The notes beneath the pieces are model-generated. The model saw only the letters and a list, made by a program, of their open reading frames with translations. It searched no databases and was not told where the DNA came from. A DNA stretch of 64,000 nt from Chlamydoabsidia padenii (Eukaryota; Mucoromycota; Mucoromycetes; Mucorales; Cunninghamellaceae), in assembly GCA_025330725.1 (NCBI GenBank), contig JAIWND010000007.1:930001-994000 (forward strand), given 5' to 3'. Position numbers and translations under genes: made by a program. Below, in pieces: positions 58,911 to 64,000 of the stretch. Each line of letters begins with the position of its first letter. Within the stretch, counting starts at the first letter, position 1.

Positions 58911-61372
58911 ATGGAACTTAGTGTTGAATCCTGCCCTTTATGTACTGAACATTCACCTATTGGATCTCAATACGACGTTTGGCTTCAATGCGATGCCTGC
59001 GAACTATGGTACCACGCCGACTGCCTTAAAATTCCCGCCGTAGAGTGTGATTCTATCGAAACCTTCCACTGTCCGGCCTGTGTCCCTACTCATGGTCCCA
59101 GCACTGGTAAGAATAAAACAGCACTATGATACAAATAATGTCCCCGAAACTAATGATGAGTTTCTTCTTTATAGTCAAACCTCAACCAAGAAAATCGAAA
59201 CGCGACAGTGTAAAACTCAACTATGCCGACATGAACGAAGGACTTGCCGGTGACGAAAAGATCTGGGGGAAACTACTGAATACTAAAACATTTGCTGTCG
59301 ACCGATTCAAACGATATACTGGTGATCAAGTAACTCTGGAACGCTTTAGGAAACAAGGACTTAAAGAACCGTTTGTGGTCATTGACAAAGAACAACTGGA
59401 TATGAAGATGCCTTCTAGTGAAACAACAGTAGCGGGTATCGCCAAGGCGGTTGGTAAGTATCCCTCATTCTTGTTTTTGAGGTAGTATTCACTCACTTTT
59501 CTTTTTATTGTCTTTTTTTTTTAGGTGAAGATAGAGAAGTGGAAGTGATTGGTAAGGTTATTCAACTAGGATATCTGGTTGGCACTAATCATTGCCCAAT
59601 ATACTTTTATCTTTTATAAATATCATTAGATGTTGCAACACAATTGGATACACCTGGTTGGACAATGGGCAAATGGGCGGAATACTATGGCAATCCTGAT
59701 CGTGATCGAATACGGAATGTCATCAGCCTGGAAATCAGTGGAACGGACTTTGGAAATGAAATCATTCGACCAAAGCTTGTCAGGTACGTAGGATTTTTGA
59801 TTTTGAACAATAGCTACAAACTCATCATATGTTTTGATGTTTTTTTTTAAAAAAAAAAAAAATGTTAGGGATATGGACTGGATCGATCACATGTGGCCAG
59901 AAGACCTACGACCTAAAGAATACCCCAAGGTACAACTTTATTGTTTAATGGGAACAAAGGATTCATATACAGATTTGTAAGTATCACATAATCACAAAGG
60001 GCACAAGTTGAATAACATTTTTATTACTTTTACTGAAAACTAGTCATATTGATTTTGGTGGGTCTTCGGTAAGTACTATAATTGGGGGGGGGGTATCATT
60101 CCTACAGTGTTACCAACTAATTATTTGGTTATAGGTCTTTTATCATATTATCCGTGGATCCAAAGTGTTTTACTTTATCGAACCAACAACTAAGAATCTC
60201 AAGAAATATCAAAAATGGAGCTCTTCCCCTGAACAATCTACGACCTTCCTCGGTGATGAAGTTAAATCCTGTTACTCTGTCCATCTCAAAGCTGGAAATA
60301 CAATGTAAGCTGTCCAAAACAATAGACTTTTACTGCATTGACTAACTTGTGTCTTTAATAGGATTATTCCGACTGGTTGGATTCATGCAGTATATACCCC
60401 AGAGGATGCATTGGTGATCGGCGGAAACTTCCTTCATGGTCTAAACATTGGTACTCAACTACGGATATTCGATATTGAAGAAGCCACGAATGTCCCTACC
60501 AAATTCCGATTCCCTTATTTCAAAAGAATCAATTGGTATGCTGCCCAAAAATACAACTCTATACTACAAGGTAAAAAGAAAGGTGATTGTTTGAATCAAA
60601 ATGGTGTATTAAACATTCTTATTCTTTGGTAGATAACCCGAAAATGCTGTCAATTTTTGAACTCCAAGGTATTATGGATTTGGCAAGATGGTTACAAAAG
60701 GATGTAGCCTTATTAGATGATCTCTCACTCTCAAGTCAAGAACGACGAGCCATCCAAGCCGATATTCCTTCCTCCATCGATGATCCTGCCGGCCTGATCG
60801 ACAATCTTATCTACGGTGTGGAAAATGCTATTGTCTCATTAAGCAAGACGACCAAGAAACACAAGTCGACATCTCATGCCAAAAACAAGGTGATCAAATT
60901 AAAACTCAAGTTTGGACAAACGAGCAATGACCATCAGGAACCACCAAGCGACACACAGAAAAGTAAACTGGTACTCAAACTAAAACAACAAGAACAAGAA
61001 CAAGAACAACCAGAGGTTAGTGACGAGGAATACATCCTAGACGACCTTGACTTGAATAACACGATCGAGGACGACTACCTGGACAGCGATGAATACCAAG
61101 ACGATGATGATCAGGACGAATTCAACCCGGAAATGTCGATTGCACGATCTACCCGACCCACTGGAGGAAGAAAACGGACGACAACAAATACCGAGGACCA
61201 AGGATATAACAGTAGTGGTAGCGATGATGACATGGGAACGTCGTCAAAACGAGCTGCAGGCGGTTCTTCTCTATCATCCAAACGGCAACATCTGGTGAAA
61301 CGGGCAAAGTCTTCTTCGGCGGCTCCTACTACTGTCAAACAAAGATTACTAGATAGATTTGTTAAACGTTGA
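58911..61372 (+). CDS. PHD-JmjC histone lysine demethylase (Jhd1/KDM2-KDM7 type)
   Basis: Nine exons (58911-59106, 59175-59453, 59525-59551, 59630-59783, 59869-59976, 60044-60068, 60135-60304, 60362-60570, 60633-61372) encode about 635 aa. The N-terminal PHD finger ([32 protein letters not shown]) reads histone tails. The JmjC core has [33 protein letters not shown] with the iron-binding His and Asp, [18 protein letters not shown], and the second His in [11 protein letters not shown]. The acidic, disordered tail ends in basic residues. The architecture fits fungal Jhd1, which removes methyl groups from H3K36 in a 2-oxoglutarate-dependent reaction. Exons 3 (27 nt) and 6 (25 nt) are very small. 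Confidence 0.93.
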
Positions 61373-61506
61373 TTAATAAAATACAAACCTTTTTTATTTT
61401 TGTCATCCCACAACTTTTTTTATGTGATCATTTGGGCTAAATAGGAGATACTGCGGGGAATGGATGGGGAGGGGAATCAAATTTGATTGTATAATATATA
61501 TATTGG

Positions 61507-61992
61507 ATGACATCGCTACGACCAGCAACAGTATTGGATATCGAATTACTTGCTTCTTTACACACGATCAGTTGGCAACACAGTTACCGAACCATGCTTC
61601 CTGATTCTTACCTTGATAATGAAATTGGCCAGGAACGCTTAGAGTATTGGCAAAACAAGATCAAGGCCGAGGGACGGATCACGATGATTGCACAAGACAA
61701 CCAAGGTCAAGCCATGGGGTTCATATCAGGTGAGATGGATGGCAGGGCCCTTTTGGACAATATTCATCTATTGCCCCAGTATCAGGGCGGAGGAGCAGGT
61801 CAGATGATGATGCGGTGTTTTAAAACATGGGCCCAAGAACGTGGAGCTACGCAAATGTACCTGTTTGTGTTGGAACAAAATGATAAGGCTATCCGTTTTT
61901 ATGAACGGAACGGATGGCAATTGAAACGGTGTTTTAAAACCCAGTTGGTCGGGATCGATGTGTCCTCGAGGGAATATGTGTATCAGTTGTGA
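61507..61992 (+). CDS. GNAT-family N-acetyltransferase
   Basis: A single intronless frame of 161 aa begins 135 bp after the demethylase stop. GNAT features are the N-terminal LRPATVLDIELLASLH, the beta-strand AMGFISG, LDNIHLLPQYQGGGAGQMMM with the acetyl-CoA-binding Q/R-x-x-G-x-G/A-type loop, and the C-terminal LFVLEQNDKAIRFYERNGW. The substrate is unknown. Lack of introns and close similarity in style to bacterial GNATs of this size suggest a possible bacterial origin, but small fungal GNATs can also be intronless. Confidence 0.85.
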   Translation: MTSLRPATVLDIELLASLHTISWQHSYRTMLPDSYLDNEIGQERLEYWQNKIKAEGRITMIAQDNQGQAMGFISGEMDGRALLDNIHLLPQYQGGGAGQMMMRCFKTWAQERGATQMYLFVLEQNDKAIRFYERNGWQLKRCFKTQLVGIDVSSREYVYQL

Positions 61993-62190
61993 TATCCCTA
62001 CCCCATATAAATCATTAAAGTAGCTTTCAAAACATATTTTTATTATAAAACATTTAAAAAACTAAAAAATATCCACATGCTAACTCTAAACTATGTTTAC
62101 TTGACAAAAGGCACTAAGGAGGTCCATACCATGTTTGTCTTGTCACCACCCATCCCAGGGAATACACCAAGATCTTTTTTTTTTCCCATA

Positions 62191-63480
62191 TCAAACCATG
62201 TTATCCAGCGCTTGTTTGAGATCAGCCAATAAATCTTCGACGTTTTCAATCCCAACCGACATGCGCACCAAGTTTTCAGTGATCCCCAAGGCTGCACGAT
62301 CTTTAGGAGCCACGGCACCATGAGTCATGATACAAGGCAATTCAATCAAAGACTCCACCCCACCCAATGACTCCGCCAAGGTGATATAGTTCAAGTTGGC
62401 CAAGAATCTGTTGACCTGATCCAAGTTACCCTTCACCCTAAAAGAGATCATACCACCAAACCCACGTTGTTGTTGCTTGGCCAATTCGTGATTCGGATGA
62501 CTAGGCAGACCAGGATAAATGACTTGTTCGATATGAGGATTCGTTTCGAGGTATTCAGCAAGCAATTGGGCATTAGAGGCATGGCGTTGCATGCGAATTT
62601 CCAGGGTCATCAGGCCACGTCGGGCTAGGAAACAGTCAAAGGCCGAAGGTACCGCACCCATCGAGTTTTGCATAAACAAGAGCTTGTCATACACCGCCTG
62701 ATCGTTGGTCACCGCCATACCCATGACAACATCCGAATGTCCATTGATGTATTTGGTGACAGAATGGACGACGATATCAGCACCGAGTGCCAATGGGTTT
62801 TGAAAGTACGGGCTTAAAAAGGTATTGTCCACCACGAGAAGAGCACCGTGTTCATGAGCATAGTCAGCAATGGCGCGAATGTCAATGATACGCAAAGTAG
62901 GATTGGTAGGTGATTCTACCCAGACAAGCTATTATAATAGTATGGGCAGAATGAGTATTCCATTCTTTCTTCTTTTTCCTTTTCATTTTACCTTGGTGTT
63001 TTCTTTAAAGTGAGGTTTGACATTGGCAGCATCTTCTAGATCAACAAAAGTCGCTTCTACCCCATTATGAATGGCTACCTTGGTAAAGTAACGGTAAGTA
63101 CCCCCATAGACATCGTTGACAGAGATTAAATGAGCACCGGCATGAAGAGTGTTTAGAATGGTGGCAGTGACTGATGACCCAGAGGCAAAGGCAAGACCAT
63201 ATTTCCCACCTTCTAAAGCGGCCACGGCTGTTTCAAAGTTGTGTCGAGTAGGATTTCCAGACCGAGAATATTCATATCCCTAAGTATAATATAGTATATT
63301 ATTTAGTGTGTGTTCGTATATGAGGAATGGACCACTTGCCGAATGAACACCAGCAGCAGATTGTTTAAATGTCGTGGACAAGGAGATGGGAGGAATTACT
63401 GCACCACTGGAAGGATCAGGTTCTTGACCAGCGTGAATAGCACGAGTACCAAAACCAGTTGTAGAATAGGAAGGAGACAT
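62191..63480 (-). CDS. CYS3: Cystathionine gamma-lyase
   Basis: Three exons (to about 63345, 63279-62993, 62931-62191) encode about 390-400 aa of the Cys/Met PLP enzyme family. Features are GFGTRAIHAGQEPDP, PISLSTTFKQ, GYEYSRSGNPTR, FASGSSVTATIL, the VESPTNPTLRIID segment, LLVVDNTFLSPYFQNPL, the PLP lysine in HSVTKYINGHSDVVMG and the C-terminal ESLIELPCIMTHGA and VRMSVGIENVEDL. It cleaves cystathionine to cysteine in reverse transsulfuration. The PLYSEE-type residues seen suggest gamma-lyase rather than synthase, but the split between the two is subtle. An ATG four codons upstream (63492) is an alternative start. Confidence 0.9.
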
Positions 63481-63628
63481 GAGAAGAGACAAGAAAGAAA
63501 AAGAAAGAAGAATTCATGCCATGAATACCTTGGTTTTTTTTTTTTCAATAAAAAAAAATCCCACAGTCTAGCCAATCAGGTTCGTTCCCACCAATGATGA
63601 CATTACTCGTTTCAGATATCCTGACTGA

Positions 63629-63645
63629 GCGGGATTTGAAAATGT
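63629..63645 (+). promoter_or_regulatory. GCGGGATTTGAAAATG motif between CYS3 and PDCD2-like genes
   Basis: Exact core match in the 227-bp divergent promoter, about 65 bp before the plus-strand ATG. Confidence 0.5.
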
Positions 63646-63707
63646 GGACTCTAATGTAAAAAGCTCCTTTCAAAAAAATTTTCTTTTTCCTTCACTCTTT
63701 CACCATA

Positions 63708-64000
63708 ATGTCACCGCAAAAGAAACCCAATGACCCAACATCCTCTACTTTATTAGGTGTACCAGATGGAACAATCTCAACCGACGACGATACTGATCCT
63801 TATCTTACCAAGCTTGGAGGTTTACCGGTAAAGTTTAAAAAAAAAAAGGCACAAGTGTCTCACAAAAAAAAAAATTATTCACCAGTTTGTTTCATTCTAG
63901 GTATGGTTAAATGATAAAACCCCTCCCAGTGACTATTGTAAATGTCATGTGTGTGGTGGTTGGCTCTACCTTTTATGTCAAAGTTATATTCCTCTTCCTG
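63708..64000 (+). CDS. PDCD2/Tsr4-like protein, 3' truncated by window end
   Basis: Exon 1 (63708-63827) and the start of exon 2 (from 63901) give 73 residues before the edge. The TKLGGLPVWLNDKTPPSDYC segment followed by KCHVCGGWLYLLCQSYIPLP is the typical N-terminal PDCD2_N zinc-ribbon-like signature. The family (yeast Tsr4, human PDCD2/PDCD2L) chaperones ribosomal protein uS5/Rps2 during small-subunit assembly. The rest of the gene lies outside the window. Confidence 0.8.

Overview
This window looks like nuclear DNA of an early-diverging filamentous fungus, most likely Mucoromycota (Mucorales-like). The genes are AT-rich and packed with short introns (about 45-100 nt) that have GTAAGT-like donors. 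Homopolymer A/T tracts and CAA/CAG runs are common, and every confidently placed product is a conserved eukaryotic or fungal protein. The species cannot be named from sequence alone. No tRNA, rRNA, CRISPR array or complete transposon was recognised.

Layout: 0-13.5 kb holds a possible small gene (570-981), a class I glutamine synthetase-like enzyme, a CCHC zinc-knuckle microprotein, an ACS-family MFS transporter, a WWE-like protein, an unrecognised five-exon gene, a mitochondrial CoA-transferase and transketolase. 13.5-27 kb holds a NUDCD1-like protein, RINT1/Tip20, polynucleotide kinase-phosphatase, an Fpk1/nrc-2 type AGC kinase, a small RVSF-motif protein, a PSP1-domain protein and a 53-aa orphan. 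27-34.7 kb is an accessory stretch: two gene-like loci that look decayed, a three-unit tandem repeat, the mitochondrial rRNA methyltransferase RsmH/METTL15, and further inverted copies of the repeat. 34.7-50 kb holds a GH20 hexosaminidase, a PH-domain protein, Snu66/SART1, Pet100, a FYR-domain protein, Rab geranylgeranyltransferase beta and Rpf1. 50-64 kb holds endopolyphosphatase Ppn1, MUS81, an acyl-CoA dehydrogenase, a PHD-JmjC demethylase, a GNAT acetyltransferase, cystathionine gamma-lyase and the start of a PDCD2/Tsr4 gene cut by the window edge.

The genes are mostly independent housekeeping units rather than a pathway cluster. Functional themes recur: DNA repair (PNKP, MUS81), RNA and ribosome biogenesis (Snu66, Rpf1, RsmH, PDCD2/Tsr4), membrane traffic (RINT1, RabGGTase beta, Fpk1) and mitochondria (Pet100, RsmH, CoA-transferase). 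Several neighbours are divergent and share 70-590 bp intergenic promoters.

The most striking unexplained signal is a recurrent non-coding motif, consensus GCGGGATTTGAAA, found in many promoter regions in both orientations, in two introns of transketolase, and at the edge of every unit of the tandem repeat. It resembles a metazoan CDE/CHR cell-cycle promoter element. Other points of interest are three inferred GC-AG introns, genes built of very small exons, and two loci that carry coding-like exons but broken reading frames.
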